From contig NZ_MKKE01000030.1 in the NCBI RefSeq assembly GCF_001942305.1, positions 1 to 52,431 of the forward strand: a stretch of DNA of 52,431 nt, in the 5' to 3' direction. This DNA is from Saccharomonospora sp. CUA-673 (GTDB lineage: Bacteria; Actinomycetota; Actinomycetes; Mycobacteriales; Pseudonocardiaceae). A program made the position numbers and the translations under genes. The notes under the pieces were generated by a model. The model ran no database searches. It was not told the DNA's origin and saw nothing but the letters and a program-made list of their open reading frames with translations. Shown here in pieces: positions 7,823 through 17,076 of this stretch. The first letter of the stretch is position 1. Every line of letters starts with the position of its first letter.

Positions 7823-8779
7823 TCACGGTCGGACCGGGCAGCGCAGCGGTTTGCCCGACAGTGCGCGGTCGGCCTCCTCCGCCGCCAACCGCTGGAGTGC
7901 GGCGAGGGAACTGTCCGAGAAGAACGCCGCGTGCGGTGTCAACAGGACCTCGGAAAGCACGCGCAGCCGGGAGTCCGGCGCGAGCGGTTCCGGGTCGAAC
8001 ACGTCGAGCGCGGCACCGGCGACCTGTCCCGATTCGACGGCGTCGGCGAGGGCCTCCTGGTCGACGAGGCCTCCGCGGGAGGTGTTGACCAGGTAGGCAC
8101 CCCTCCGCATCCGCTCGAAGGCAGCGGCGTCGAGCAGCTTGTCGGTCTCGGCCGTCAGCGGTGCATGCAACGAGACCGCATCGGCCGATCCGAGCAGTTC
8201 GTCCAACTCGGACAGTCGCACACCGTGCGCGGCGGCCGTCTCGGTGTCGGAGTAGGGGTCGTGCGCCAGCACGGTGAAGCCGAAGGGGGCCAGCCGCTTG
8301 GCGACTGCCAAGCCGATCTGCCCGAGCCCGACGAGGCCGATCGTGGTGCTCGCGAACCCGGGCAGCGACCCGAGGTCCCGGGGCGCGCACCAGCCGTCCC
8401 GGTGCACGATCCGGTCGAACCTCGACAACCTGCGTAGGAGCGTCAGCAGGCACGCCAGGGTGTGGTCGGCGACCGTGTCGACGCCGTAGTCGGGCACGTT
8501 CGCCACCGTGACCCCGAGTTCGGTCGCGGCTACGACGTCGACGTTGTCGTAGCCGATGCCGTACCGGATCACCGCCGCACCGTCGGCCATCGCGGACAGA
8601 ACCGCGCGGGTCGTCGGTGCGAAGTTGACGAACGCGACGTCCGCACCGCGCACCGCGTCGACGGCTTCCTCCTCGGTCCGACACTGATGTACCGCGAACT
8701 CGGCGCCGTGTCGTTCGGCGACCGCCGCCTCATCGGCGACATCTCCGAAGGCATGATCGGTGACGACGACGCGTGTCAT
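7823..8779 (-). CDS. D-2-hydroxyacid dehydrogenase (NAD-dependent)
   Basis: A 318-residue enzyme of the phosphoglycerate dehydrogenase/CtBP-like family. It shows the catalytic Arg in RYGIGYDN, the nucleotide-binding GLVGLGQIG (about residues 150-158), the Glu in DVFDPEPL and the His in LTPHAAF. It likely reduces a 2-keto acid such as hydroxypyruvate or glyoxylate, or oxidises the matching hydroxyacid. Its ATG at 8779 overlaps the stop of the upstream FAH-family gene (ATGA), so the two are translationally coupled. Together with the divergent sugar or polyol genes it probably handles a C2-C4 acid made in that pathway. Confidence 0.87.
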   Translation of the reverse strand: MTRVVVTDHAFGDVADEAAVAERHGAEFAVHQCRTEEEAVDAVRGADVAFVNFAPTTRAVLSAMADGAAVIRYGIGYDNVDVVAATELGVTVANVPDYGVDTVADHTLACLLTLLRRLSRFDRIVHRDGWCAPRDLGSLPGFASTTIGLVGLGQIGLAVAKRLAPFGFTVLAHDPYSDTETAAAHGVRLSELDELLGSADAVSLHAPLTAETDKLLDAAAFERMRRGAYLVNTSRGGLVDQEALADAVESGQVAGAALDVFDPEPLAPDSRLRVLSEVLLTPHAAFFSDSSLAALQRLAAEEADRALSGKPLRCPVRP

Positions 8780-9975
8780 GCCGGAACCTCCTGTCCCCGC
8801 ACACCGGACAGCAGGCCGCGTGCGGCGAGGTTGCCATACAGCGCGCGGATCCCGAAGGTCCAGTCCGGCGCGGCCTCGGCAGTGTTGACCTCGTTGACCA
8901 ATGCCCCGAGCTTCGGGGACGAGATGCGCACGATGTCACCGACCTTGTGCGTGAAGCCCTGCCCCGGGACGCCACGGTCCTCGGTCGGCGCGAACATCGT
9001 TCCGGTCAACAGCACGAACCCGTCCGGGTAGCGGTGATGCGGGCCGTGCGCATGCTCGAGCAGGGCGCGGATGTCCCTGCTCATCTCCCTGACCGGGTTG
9101 ACACCTCTGAGCGAGAACCCGTCGGGGCCCGTGATCTCGAGTTCGACGTCGATGCCCCGCGCGTCGTCGAGACCGAACTCGGCATCGAACAGGCGCAGGA
9201 ACGGGCCGAGCGCGCACGATGCGTTGTTGTCCTTCGCCTCGGCGAGCAACAGTGCGCTGCGCCCCTCGAAGTCCCGAAGGTTGACGTCGTTGCCCAACGT
9301 GGCGGCGACCGGGGCGCCACGCGAATCGGCCACGACGGCCAGTTCGGGTTCGGGGTTGTTCCAGGTCGAGCGCTCCAGAACGCCGATCTGCGCACCGGTG
9401 CCGACGGCCGAGAGGACCGGTGCCTTGGTGAAGATCTCGGGGTCCGGACCGATTCCGACCTCGAGGTACTGCGACCACAGGCCTTCGGCGACCAACAGTT
9501 CCTTCGCCCGCGCGGCCTCCTCCGAGCCCGGGGCGACCTGCGAGATGTGGCCCGCGACCAACTCGCCGAGTTTGCCGCGGATCTCCTCGGCGCGATGCAG
9601 GTCGCCGGCCGCTCGTTCCTCGATGACCCGCTCGATCATGCTGCGGGCGAAGGTCACGCCCGCGGCCTTGAGCACCTGGAGGTCCACAGGTGCCAACAGG
9701 CGGGCACGGGTGTGGTCGCTGTCGAACGTCGCCTCCACTACGTCGGCGAGCGACCAGCTGCGCGATCCCCGCGCGGTGCGCACCACGTCGACGGCGTCCG
9801 GCCGGTCCAACAGGTCGGAGACCGTCGGTGCAACCTCGGTGAGGTCGACGAGCACATCCCCGCGCAGCGCCGCAACGCACGGCCCTCCGCTGCCGGGGTC
9901 GTGCACGCGTGCCACGAGGGTTGCCCTGTCGGCGTCGTGCGGGAGAACAGTACTGGCGTAGTCGGTGAGCTTCAC
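8776..9975 (-). CDS. FAH-family enzyme, XylX-like 2-keto-3-deoxy acid dehydratase candidate
   Basis: A 399-residue fumarylacetoacetate hydrolase-fold protein. Its length and the GVTFARSMIERV, PEPELAVV, GNDVNLRDFEGRS and LLTGTMFAPTEDR segments fit the long FAH subfamily that includes 2-keto-3-deoxy-xylonate/arabinonate dehydratases (Caulobacter XylX), which give 2-ketoglutarate semialdehyde. The GTG start at 9975 has GGAAGG upstream. It is coupled to the hydroxyacid dehydrogenase gene and divergent from the GntR gene, with a perfect operator palindrome 42 bases upstream. The dehydratase role is inferred from subfamily and neighbours; a hydrolase is the alternative. Confidence 0.78.
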   Translation of the reverse strand: MKLTDYASTVLPHDADRATLVARVHDPGSGGPCVAALRGDVLVDLTEVAPTVSDLLDRPDAVDVVRTARGSRSWSLADVVEATFDSDHTRARLLAPVDLQVLKAAGVTFARSMIERVIEERAAGDLHRAEEIRGKLGELVAGHISQVAPGSEEAARAKELLVAEGLWSQYLEVGIGPDPEIFTKAPVLSAVGTGAQIGVLERSTWNNPEPELAVVADSRGAPVAATLGNDVNLRDFEGRSALLLAEAKDNNASCALGPFLRLFDAEFGLDDARGIDVELEITGPDGFSLRGVNPVREMSRDIRALLEHAHGPHHRYPDGFVLLTGTMFAPTEDRGVPGQGFTHKVGDIVRISSPKLGALVNEVNTAEAAPDWTFGIRALYGNLAARGLLSGVRGQEVPA

Positions 9976-10016
9976 GGGTGTGCCTTCCCTGCCGTGTCGA
10001 TCCAGCAAATGTCAGT

Positions 10017-10027
10017 TTGTCATACAA
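10017..10027. promoter_or_regulatory. GntR/FadR-type operator upstream of the FAH gene
   Basis: TTGTCATACAA is a perfect TTGT-N3-ACAA palindrome that fits the TNGTNNNACNA pattern of FadR-subfamily regulators. It sits 42 bases before the start of the leftward FAH gene. Related sites recur at 10120, 10139 and 10936. Confidence 0.75.
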
Positions 10028-10119
10028 TTACTAGGTCGCACCAGGCGTGAATCTCCACTCCGAACCCGGCCGATGGCCCACGTATATCAGCCTTTCGTGC
10101 GGCAACCAGGGCACACACA

Positions 10120-10130
10120 TCGTCATACAG
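10120..10130. promoter_or_regulatory. GntR operator-like site near the GntR gene
   Basis: TCGTCATACAG matches TNGTNNNACNA at all but the last base. It lies 27 bases upstream of the GntR start at 10157 and fits autoregulation. Confidence 0.6.
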
Positions 10131-10138
10131 TCGACGAC

Positions 10139-10149
10139 GACCCATACAA
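10139..10149. promoter_or_regulatory. GntR operator half-site at the GntR start
   Basis: GACCCATACAA keeps the right half (CATACAA) of the operator and has a poor left half. It lies 8 bases before the ATG at 10157, where binding would block ribosome or polymerase access. Confidence 0.45.
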
Positions 10150-10156
10150 TCGTGCT

Positions 10157-10882
10157 ATGAACCGTGCTATGAACCTCGATCACGGCGTCCGACGGCGGCT
10201 TCCGGAGACCCTCGCCGACACGCTTCAGGACGAGATCCTGCGGCTGCCCGTCGGCGAGCGACTGCCCACCGAGGCCGAACTCGCCGACCGGTTCGACGTG
10301 AGTCGCACGGTGGTCCGCGAGACCGCCCGCCTGCTGGTCCAGCGAGGACTCGTCACGGTGAAGCCGGGGCGCGGCATGGTCGTGTCGGAGTTCGACGGCC
10401 GCCTGATCGCGGACCAGTACTCCCTGCTGCTACGGCTCAGCGAGGGCAGCTTCGAGCAGCTGCTCGAGCTGCGGCTCGTGCTGGAGGTCGAGATGGCGGT
10501 CCTCGCGGCCGCCCGCCGGAAGGACGCCGACCTCGAAGCCATGCACGCGGAGAACGACCGACTCGCCGCGAACGCGGAGGTACGCGAGAAGTTCCTCGAC
10601 GCGGACCTGGCGTTCCACGAGATCCTGGCCAGGGCCAGCGGAAACCCGTTCTTCTCGCTGATGATCAAGCCGATCAACGGTTTCCTGCGCGAGACATACT
10701 CGTCCGGACCCGCGTACCCGTCCGAGGCAACCGACACCGTGCGGGAGCACGCCGAGATCGCCGACGCGATCGCCGCAGGTGACCCGTCCCGGGCGCGGTT
10801 CGCCACGGAGAACCACCTGCGGCGGATCATGCGGCACGCCGACCGCCTGGCGCCCGACCGCAAGGTCGACGACCCCGCCTGA
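10157..10882 (+). CDS. GntR-family (FadR subfamily) regulator of the catabolic divergon
   Basis: A 241-residue GntR regulator: an N-terminal winged helix (about residues 12-82, with ERLPTEAELADRFDVSRTVVRE) and an all-helical FCD effector domain (about 100-225) with the expected metal/ligand-binding polar residues (DLAFHEILARASGN, REHAEIADAI). The start may be at 10157 or the in-frame ATG at 10169. It lies between the FAH/hydroxyacid dehydrogenase operon and the aldehyde dehydrogenase/kinase operon, with CATACAA-type operators in front of all three units. It probably represses them until a sugar-acid or polyol intermediate binds. Confidence 0.9.
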   Translation: MNRAMNLDHGVRRRLPETLADTLQDEILRLPVGERLPTEAELADRFDVSRTVVRETARLLVQRGLVTVKPGRGMVVSEFDGRLIADQYSLLLRLSEGSFEQLLELRLVLEVEMAVLAAARRKDADLEAMHAENDRLAANAEVREKFLDADLAFHEILARASGNPFFSLMIKPINGFLRETYSSGPAYPSEATDTVREHAEIADAIAAGDPSRARFATENHLRRIMRHADRLAPDRKVDDPA

Positions 10883-10935
10883 ACCACCGGCCCTCAATGG
10901 GTTGCGGCCGATGCGCGCCCACGGCTAAAGTCCGA

Positions 10936-10946
10936 TCATCATACAA
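10936..10946. promoter_or_regulatory. GntR operator-like site upstream of the aldehyde dehydrogenase operon
   Basis: TCATCATACAA shares CATACAA with the other three sites. It lies about 90 bases before the aldehyde dehydrogenase start at 11034, in the intergenic region after the GntR gene. Confidence 0.6.
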
Positions 10947-11033
10947 ATCGACGGATCCGGAGCGCCCCGGACGGCGTCAGCCGAAACCGCACGCACACCC
11001 GGATCCGCCGTCCATGAGAGCGGACACAGCACC

Positions 11034-12483
11034 ATGCAGCATCACACCGACGTGATCACGTGCCGGAACTTCGTCGGCGGGGACTGGCGGGACACCGGCG
11101 GCGGCATGATCGATCGGCGGAATCCCGCCACCGGCGGTCCGGCCGCCACCGCACCCCGGTCCACGGCCCGTGACGTCGACGCGGCGGTGCGGTCCGCGGC
11201 CGAGGCGTTCGACAGCTGGCGCAAGGCCCTGCCCGCCGAACGCGCCCGTCACCTGCATCGACTGGCCGAGGTGTGTGCGACCCGCGTCGACGAGTTCGCT
11301 GCCTCGATCACCCGCGAGCAGGGCAAGCCACTGAACGAGGCCCGCGGCGAGGTCACCAAGTTCGTCGCCGCGCTGCACTACTACGCGGAGGAGGCCGAAC
11401 GCGTCTTCGGCCGCACGATCCCCAACGACACGGCCGGTTTCCTCAGCATCGTGCAGAAGGAGCCGATCGGGCCGGTCGCCGGCATAGTGCCGTGGAACTA
11501 CCCGATCGAGCTCGCCGGTTGGAAGCTCGCCGGTGCGACCGCCGCAGGCTGCACGATCGTGCTGAAGCCGTCCGAGTACACCCCGGGCTCGGCGCAGCTG
11601 CTGTCCGAGTGCGTCGCCGAGGCGATGCCCGCGGGCGTCGTCAACATCGTGTACGGCGACGGCGAGACCGGACAGGCACTGGCCGAACATCCGGACGTCG
11701 CGAAGATCGCGTTCACCGGCTCGATGCGCACCGGACAGGCCATCTACCGGTCCGTCAGCGGGATCACCGGACTGTCGCTCGAACTCGGCGGCAGCTGCCC
11801 GATGGTCGTCACAGACCGGGCCGACGTCGACGCCGCGATCGCGGGCGCCACCCGGCGATCCTTCCGCAACGCCGGGCAGATCTGCATCGCGATCAACCGG
11901 ATCTACGTCCAGGACGGGGTGTACGACGAGTTCGTCGCGGGGCTAGCCAAGCGGCCGACGCGCTCACTGTTGCCGACGGGCTCGCCCAGCCGGACGCCGA
12001 CGTCGCGCGATGACGATGCCCGAGACGTATCGGCGCACCCTCGACCACATCGCCGACGCCCGCGCGCAGGGGGCGCGAGTCGTCGCGGGTGGCGAACCGC
12101 CGCGGCCGGACTCGGCGGGATTGTTCCTCCGCCCGACCGTCGTCGCCGACGCGCCGGACGAGGCACTGGTCATGCACGAGGAGACGTTCGGCCCGCTGGT
12201 CGGGGTCGCCCGGTTCGCCGACCTCGGCGACGCCATCACGCGGGCCAACACCGCACCCGGCGGCCTGGCCGCCTACGCCTACACCACCGACACGACGGAG
12301 ACGTTCACGCTCGCCGGCGACCTCGACTTCGGCAACGTCGCGGTGAACAACGTCGACGCCGGAATCATCAACGCGCCCTACGGGGGCCGCCGCGAAAGCG
12401 GCTTCGGCTCCGAACACGGTCCCGAAGGACTCGAGAACTACCTGCAGCTCAAGCACATCCGGCTTCGCCACAACGCGCAATGA
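11034..12483 (+). CDS. NAD(P)-dependent aldehyde dehydrogenase, two frameshifts
   Basis: A full-length aldehyde dehydrogenase (about 480 residues) read across three frames. The Rossmann and substrate domains are intact: PWNYPIELAGWK, KPSEYTPGSA, FTGSMRTG, the general-base Glu in LELGG and the catalytic Cys in NAGQICIAINR. The frame shifts at about 11944 and again at about 12005-12010, each mended by one added base; between them the AADALTVADGLAQPDADV segment lies in the third frame. The end reads YGGRRESGFGSE. Next to an XylX-like dehydratase it may oxidise 2-ketoglutarate semialdehyde; glycolaldehyde or another sugar aldehyde is also possible. Two deletions in one gene could also mean a real pseudogene. 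Confidence 0.82.
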
Positions 12484-12505
12484 GGCGCGAAAGGACGGTC
12501 GAACC

Positions 12506-14006
12506 ATGCTGATAGGCATCGATCTGGGCACATCGTCGTGCAAGGTCATCGCCGTATCCGAATCGGGTGAGGTGGTCGCCAAGCACTCCCGGGACTACCC
12601 GGTGCACAACCTCCGTCCGGGATGGGCGGAACAGGATCCCGCCGACTGGTGGCGTGCCACCGACGAGGCGATCGCCGCGGTGACCGCCTCGCTGCCGCAA
12701 CAAGGGCAGGAGGTCGCGGGCATAGGCCTTTGTGGACAAATGCACGGCCTGACCGCCCTGGACTCCGACGGCGAGCCGCTGCGGACGGCGATTCTGTGGA
12801 ACGACCAGCGCGCCGCGGAGCAGTGCGATCGGATCACCGAGCGCGCCGGTGGGCTCGACGAGCTCATCCGCATGACCCGCAACCGGATGCTTCCCGGCTT
12901 CACCGCACCGAAGATCATCTGGTTCCGGGAGAACGAACCCGAACTCTTCGCGCGGATGGCGCATGTACTCAACCCGAAGGACTACCTGCGCCTGAAGATG
13001 ACGGGAAACCACGTCACGGACGTCTCGGACGCTCCGGCACGGGACTGTTCGACGTGGCGCGGCGCGCCTGGTCGGACGAACTGCTCGCGCTGCTGGACAT
13101 CGATCGCGCCCTGCTGCCGGACGCGGTGGAATCCATCGACGCGACCGGCGCCCTCCTCCCGGAACTGGCGCGGCGCTGGAACGTCCCCGAAGGCATCCAG
13201 GTCTACGGAGGTGGCGGTGACGCCGTCATCCAGACCACGGCGATGGGGCTCATCGACCCCGGACCGGTGGGCTTCACCATCGGGACCGCGGGCATCGTCG
13301 CGGGTGGAGCGGCCAGCTGCCCACACATCCCGAGCGGCAGGGTTCAGGTCTCCTGCGGCAACGGACCGGGCCGATGGCACGTCATGGGTGTATCGCTCAG
13401 CGCGGGTGGCGCGTTCCAGTGGCTGCGCGACGCACTGGCCCCGGTGGCGACCGCGGACCCCGTGTCGTTCGAGAAGCTCGTCGCCCTGGCCAAGGACATC
13501 CGGCCGGGTGCCGAGGGAGTGCTGTTCCTGCCGTACCTGCTCGGCGAACGATCCCCCAACCTGGCGCCCGAGGCGTCGGCGAGTTGGGTCGGCCTCACCC
13601 CGATGCATCACCTCGGGCATCTCGCCCGCAGCGTGCTGGAAGGGGTCCTGCTGAACATGCGCGAGATCCTCGAGGTCTGCCGGCAGGCGGGCCTGGAGTG
13701 CGACCGCGTCGTCGCCTCCGGCGGCGCCACGAGCGAGACACTGTGGTTGCAGATGCTCGCCGATGTCCTCGGCAGGGAGACCGTCACCGTCACCGGTGCG
13801 ACCGAGGGCGGGGCATACGGTGCCGCGTTGGCAACCGGCGTCGCGTCGGCTATTGGAGCAGCCTGGACGAGGCCGTGTCAGGCGTCCGCGTGGAGCGCAC
13901 GTTCGTCCCGAACGAGGAGGCCACCCGCACCTACGACACCGTCTTCGCCCGGCACCGCGCACTGTACGACGGACTCCGGCCGCTCTACGCCACCGCGGAG
14001 GCGTGA
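12506..14006 (+). CDS. FGGY-family carbohydrate kinase (xylulokinase-like), two frameshifts
   Basis: A sugar kinase of about 500 residues. It begins with the phosphate-1 motif IGIDLGTSSCK, continues with GLCGQMHGLTALD and AILWNDQRA typical of xylulokinases, and has the C-terminal FGGY motifs GERSPNL and VASGGATSETLWLQMLADVLG. One-base losses at about 13033-13040 and 13846-13852 split it; SDA-SGTGLFDV and ATGV-VGYWSSLDEAV join cleanly when repaired. It follows the aldehyde dehydrogenase by about 20 bases. With an SDR dehydrogenase and RpiA nearby it may phosphorylate a pentulose such as D-ribulose or D-xylulose. Confidence 0.85.
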
Positions 14007-14671
14007 TGGCGCGGTCGTACAAGGCGGCGGTCTTCGACCTCGACGGCACCCTGGTCGATAGTGCACCGGACATCGCCAGGTCGCTGAACGTCGCGTTGGC
14101 GCGGCAGTCGCTCCCGCCGGTGACGGCCGACCAGGTGCGCGGTCTGCTCGGTGGGGGCGCGCGGGAACTGGTCGCCGCCGTGCTCGCGCTCGTCGACGGC
14201 TCGGCATCGGTCCTGGACCGAGCAGGCGTCGAGGAGGCGGTCGTCGATCGGACGCTGGCCGAATACACCGCGGCCTACACCGTTGATCCGGCCGCCGAGA
14301 CCACGGTGTTCCGCGACGCGCTCGACGCACTCGCGGCACTGCGCGCCGAGGGCGTCGCCATAGGCGTGTGCACCAACAAGCGGTCCGGGCTGGCGCATCG
14401 GGTATTGGAGGGCACCGGACTCGGCGCGCTCGTCGACACCGTCGTCGGTATCGACGAGGTGCCGGCCGGCAAACCCGACCCGGGACATCTGCAGGCCGCG
14501 CTCGACCGACTGTCGGTGTCGCCCGCGGATGCGCTGTACGTCGGCGACACGGCCATCGACGAAGAGGCCGCACGACGCACGGGCGTGGACTACGTACACG
14601 TCGCATGGGGCCAGCACGGTGTCGGCGACGCAGTCATCGAGCAGTTCGACGAACTGCTCCACCGAACCTGA
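14006..14671 (+). CDS. HAD phosphatase, phosphoglycolate phosphatase-like
   Basis: A 221-residue HAD-superfamily hydrolase with motif I FDLDGTLVDS (nucleophile D and acid/base D), motif II in CTNK, motif III in GKPDP and motif IV in VGDTAID. The cap helices are those of the Gph/PGMB group. The start ATG at 14006 overlaps the kinase stop (TGATG), so translation is coupled. It probably removes phosphate from 2-phosphoglycolate or another sugar-phosphate by-product of the pathway; the exact substrate cannot be read. Confidence 0.87.
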   Translation: MARSYKAAVFDLDGTLVDSAPDIARSLNVALARQSLPPVTADQVRGLLGGGARELVAAVLALVDGSASVLDRAGVEEAVVDRTLAEYTAAYTVDPAAETTVFRDALDALAALRAEGVAIGVCTNKRSGLAHRVLEGTGLGALVDTVVGIDEVPAGKPDPGHLQAALDRLSVSPADALYVGDTAIDEEAARRTGVDYVHVAWGQHGVGDAVIEQFDELLHRT

Positions 14672-14695
14672 CACCCCGACGGAGACGGGAAACTC

Positions 14696-15457
14696 ATGGA
14701 ACCACGCACATCCCAGGACGTCGCCAAGGTGGTCTCGGGCACCGCCGCCATCGACGCCTACGTGGCCGACGGAATGACCCTCGGCCTCGGTTCCGGCACC
14801 ACCTCGCACTGGTTCGTGCGCAAGTTGGGCGAGGCCGTCGCCGACGGTCTGAACGTCGTCGGCGTGCCGACATCCACCTCGACGAGGGATCTGGCGCTCG
14901 AGGTGGGTGTCCCACTCACGACGTTGGCCGAGGTCGAACGACTCGACCTGACCGTCGACGGAGCGGACGAGATCGACCACGACGGCGCGATGATCAAGGG
15001 CGGCGGTGCGTGCCTGTTGTGGGAGCGGATCGTCGCGGATGCCTCCGACCGGATGGTCGCCGTCGTCGACGAGTCCAAAGTGGTCGACACGCTGGGTGCG
15101 TTCCCGCTGCCCATCGAGGTCGTTCCGTTCTCATGGGAATCGACGCGAAGGTCGGTCGCCCGGCTGCTCGACAAGCTCGGCTACCAGAGTCCGGAGCTGC
15201 CGCTTCGCATGCGCGGCGACGAGCCGGTGGTGACCGACAGCGGCAACTACATCATCGACGCGCACCTGCAGAAGATCCTCGACCCCGTCGCGTTGGACGG
15301 GCAGCTCAACTGGATCCCGGGAGTGGTGGAGAACGGCCTGTTCACCGGGATCGCCGACGAGATGGTGATCGGCTTCTCGTCCGGCGAGCACGAGATTCGT
15401 GATGTCAGTACCGCACCGTCGGCGCGCCCGTCGACGACCAACAGGGAGGCGAAATGA
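14696..15457 (+). CDS. rpiA: Ribose-5-phosphate isomerase A
   Basis: A 253-residue RpiA: GLGSGTTSHWFV phosphate loop near the N-terminus, DLTVDGADEID, and KGGGACLLWERIV with the catalytic Glu. It is longer than E. coli RpiA by a short C-terminal tail. It converts ribulose 5-phosphate to ribose 5-phosphate, so its place after a pentulose-type kinase makes biochemical sense as a pathway-dedicated copy. It could instead act on a related phosphate, as some operon-borne RpiA paralogues do. The next gene's ATG overlaps its stop (ATGA). Confidence 0.92.
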   Translation: MEPRTSQDVAKVVSGTAAIDAYVADGMTLGLGSGTTSHWFVRKLGEAVADGLNVVGVPTSTSTRDLALEVGVPLTTLAEVERLDLTVDGADEIDHDGAMIKGGGACLLWERIVADASDRMVAVVDESKVVDTLGAFPLPIEVVPFSWESTRRSVARLLDKLGYQSPELPLRMRGDEPVVTDSGNYIIDAHLQKILDPVALDGQLNWIPGVVENGLFTGIADEMVIGFSSGEHEIRDVSTAPSARPSTTNREAK

Positions 15458-16206
15458 CGAACCCGTACACCCTCGAGGGCAGGACCGCGCTGGTCACCGG
15501 TGGCGCGCAAGGAATCGGCGCGGCGATCGCGAAGGGGCTCGGCGAAGCGGGCGCGCGCGTGTTCGTGTGTGACCGCAACGCCGAGGTCGGCGAGGCCACA
15601 GCGAAGGAACTGGGGGCGGAGTTCGTCGCCGCCGACGTGACCGACTCGGCGAGCATCGACGCCGCCGTCGAGCAGGTCGTGGCCACCGCCGGCTCGATCG
15701 ACGTCGCGGTCAACAACGCGGGCATCGTGCACAACCATCCGAGCGAGGACCTGACCGACGAGGACTGGCGCCGGGTGATGTCGGTGAACCTCGACGGGGT
15801 GTTCTACTCGTGCCGCGCCGAGGCCAAGCGCATGTTGGCGCAGGGATCCGGCAGCATCATCAACACCGGCAGCATGAGCGGACACATCGCGAACCGCCCG
15901 CAGCCGCAGTCGGCGTACAACGCGGCGAAGGCGGCCGTCGTCCACCTGACCAAATCGCTTGCCGGGGAGTGGTCCGCACGCGGTGTCCGAGTCAATTCCG
16001 TATCGCCGGGCTATGTGGGCACCGAGTTGACCAAGCGGGGGATGAACAATGAGGAATGGCGTGCGGCGTGGATCGACGGCACGCCGATGGGCCGCGTGGC
16101 CGAACCACGTGAGATTGCCCCGGCCGTGACCTTCCTGGCCTCGGACGCCAGCAGTTTCTGCACCGGAACCGACCTCGTCGTCGACGGCGGCTACACCGTC
16201 TGGTGA
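15454..16206 (+). CDS. SDR-family polyol/sugar dehydrogenase
   Basis: A 250-residue classical short-chain dehydrogenase. It has TGGAQGIG for NAD(P), NNAG, the catalytic Ser in NTGSMSG and YNAAK, and ends in VDGGYTVW. It is closest in character to the arabinitol, xylitol, ribitol or sorbitol dehydrogenases. It overlaps rpiA by four bases and is followed by an aquaglyceroporin, which suggests oxidation of a polyol brought in by facilitated diffusion to the ketose used by the FGGY kinase. Confidence 0.9.
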   Translation: MTNPYTLEGRTALVTGGAQGIGAAIAKGLGEAGARVFVCDRNAEVGEATAKELGAEFVAADVTDSASIDAAVEQVVATAGSIDVAVNNAGIVHNHPSEDLTDEDWRRVMSVNLDGVFYSCRAEAKRMLAQGSGSIINTGSMSGHIANRPQPQSAYNAAKAAVVHLTKSLAGEWSARGVRVNSVSPGYVGTELTKRGMNNEEWRAAWIDGTPMGRVAEPREIAPAVTFLASDASSFCTGTDLVVDGGYTVW

Positions 16207-16328
16207 ACCGTCTTCCCCGAGCGTGCGCTTCGGCCGCCTGATCCCTTTTCAACGGAGCTTGTGTCACGCGCATCGGCAACCGGTGCGCGGCGGTTTCGCG
16301 CGCTCTTTTCCGACCTGAAGGAGCCTCG

Positions 16329-17057
16329 ATGGGGAGTGTTCTCTTTTCCGAGACCATGGGCACGGCACTGCTCGTGCTGCTGGGGTGTGGTGTCGGCGCG
16401 AACGTCAGCCTTGCGACGACGAAGGGGTACGGCGGCGGCTGGCTGCTGATCAACTTCGGGTGGGGTCTGGCCGTGTTCGCCGGTGTGTACGCCGCGGCGC
16501 ACTCCGGCGGCCACCTCAACCCCGCCGTGACCGCCGGCATCTGGATCGCCGGCAACGACTTCGCTCCGGGCATCGCGGCGACACCGTGGCACGCGGCGGT
16601 GTACGTCACCGGACAACTGCTGGGCGCAATGCTCGGGGCCGTGCTGGTGTATCTGGCGTACAAGAAGCACTTCGACGCCGAGACGGACCAGGCGACGACG
16701 TTGGGGGTGTTCGCCACCGGTCCCGCATTGCGCACACCGAACTGGAACGTGGTCACCGAAGCCATCGCGACGTTCGTCCTCGTGTACGTGGTGCTCGTGT
16801 TCGGCAACACCCCGACGGGCCTCGGTCCGCTGGCGGTGGCGTTGTTGGTCGTCGGGATCGGCGCGTCGCTGGGCGGCCCCACGGGTTACGCGATCAACCC
16901 GGCCCGTGATCTCGGCCCGCGCATCGTGTACGCACTGCTGCCGATGGGGCGTCGCCGGGGCGCGGACTGGTCGTACAGCTGGATTCCGATCGTCGGACCG
17001 CTGATCGGCGGAGCGATGGCCGGGCTCCTGTTCCACGTGACGCCCGCAGTGGCCTGA
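16329..17057 (+). CDS. Aquaglyceroporin (MIP family), polyol facilitator
   Basis: A 242-residue MIP-family channel with six membrane segments and the two NPA loops HLNPAVTAG and AINPARDLGPR. The Asp directly after the second NPAR is the mark of glycerol facilitators as opposed to water-only aquaporins. The start at 16329 follows AAGGAG. It closes the operon and most likely imports the polyol that the SDR enzyme oxidises; GlpF-type channels are known to pass pentitols as well as glycerol. It could simply be a glycerol facilitator. Confidence 0.9.
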   Translation: MGSVLFSETMGTALLVLLGCGVGANVSLATTKGYGGGWLLINFGWGLAVFAGVYAAAHSGGHLNPAVTAGIWIAGNDFAPGIAATPWHAAVYVTGQLLGAMLGAVLVYLAYKKHFDAETDQATTLGVFATGPALRTPNWNVVTEAIATFVLVYVVLVFGNTPTGLGPLAVALLVVGIGASLGGPTGYAINPARDLGPRIVYALLPMGRRRGADWSYSWIPIVGPLIGGAMAGLLFHVTPAVA

Positions 17058-17076
17058 CGTCGGAAATGCCGTCACC

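Noticed and set aside
8773..10050. Long plus-strand open frame opposite the FAH-family gene
   Set aside because: Antisense shadow. Composition is Arg/Asp/Val-rich with no recognisable motif, and it would cross the divergent promoter region and operator.
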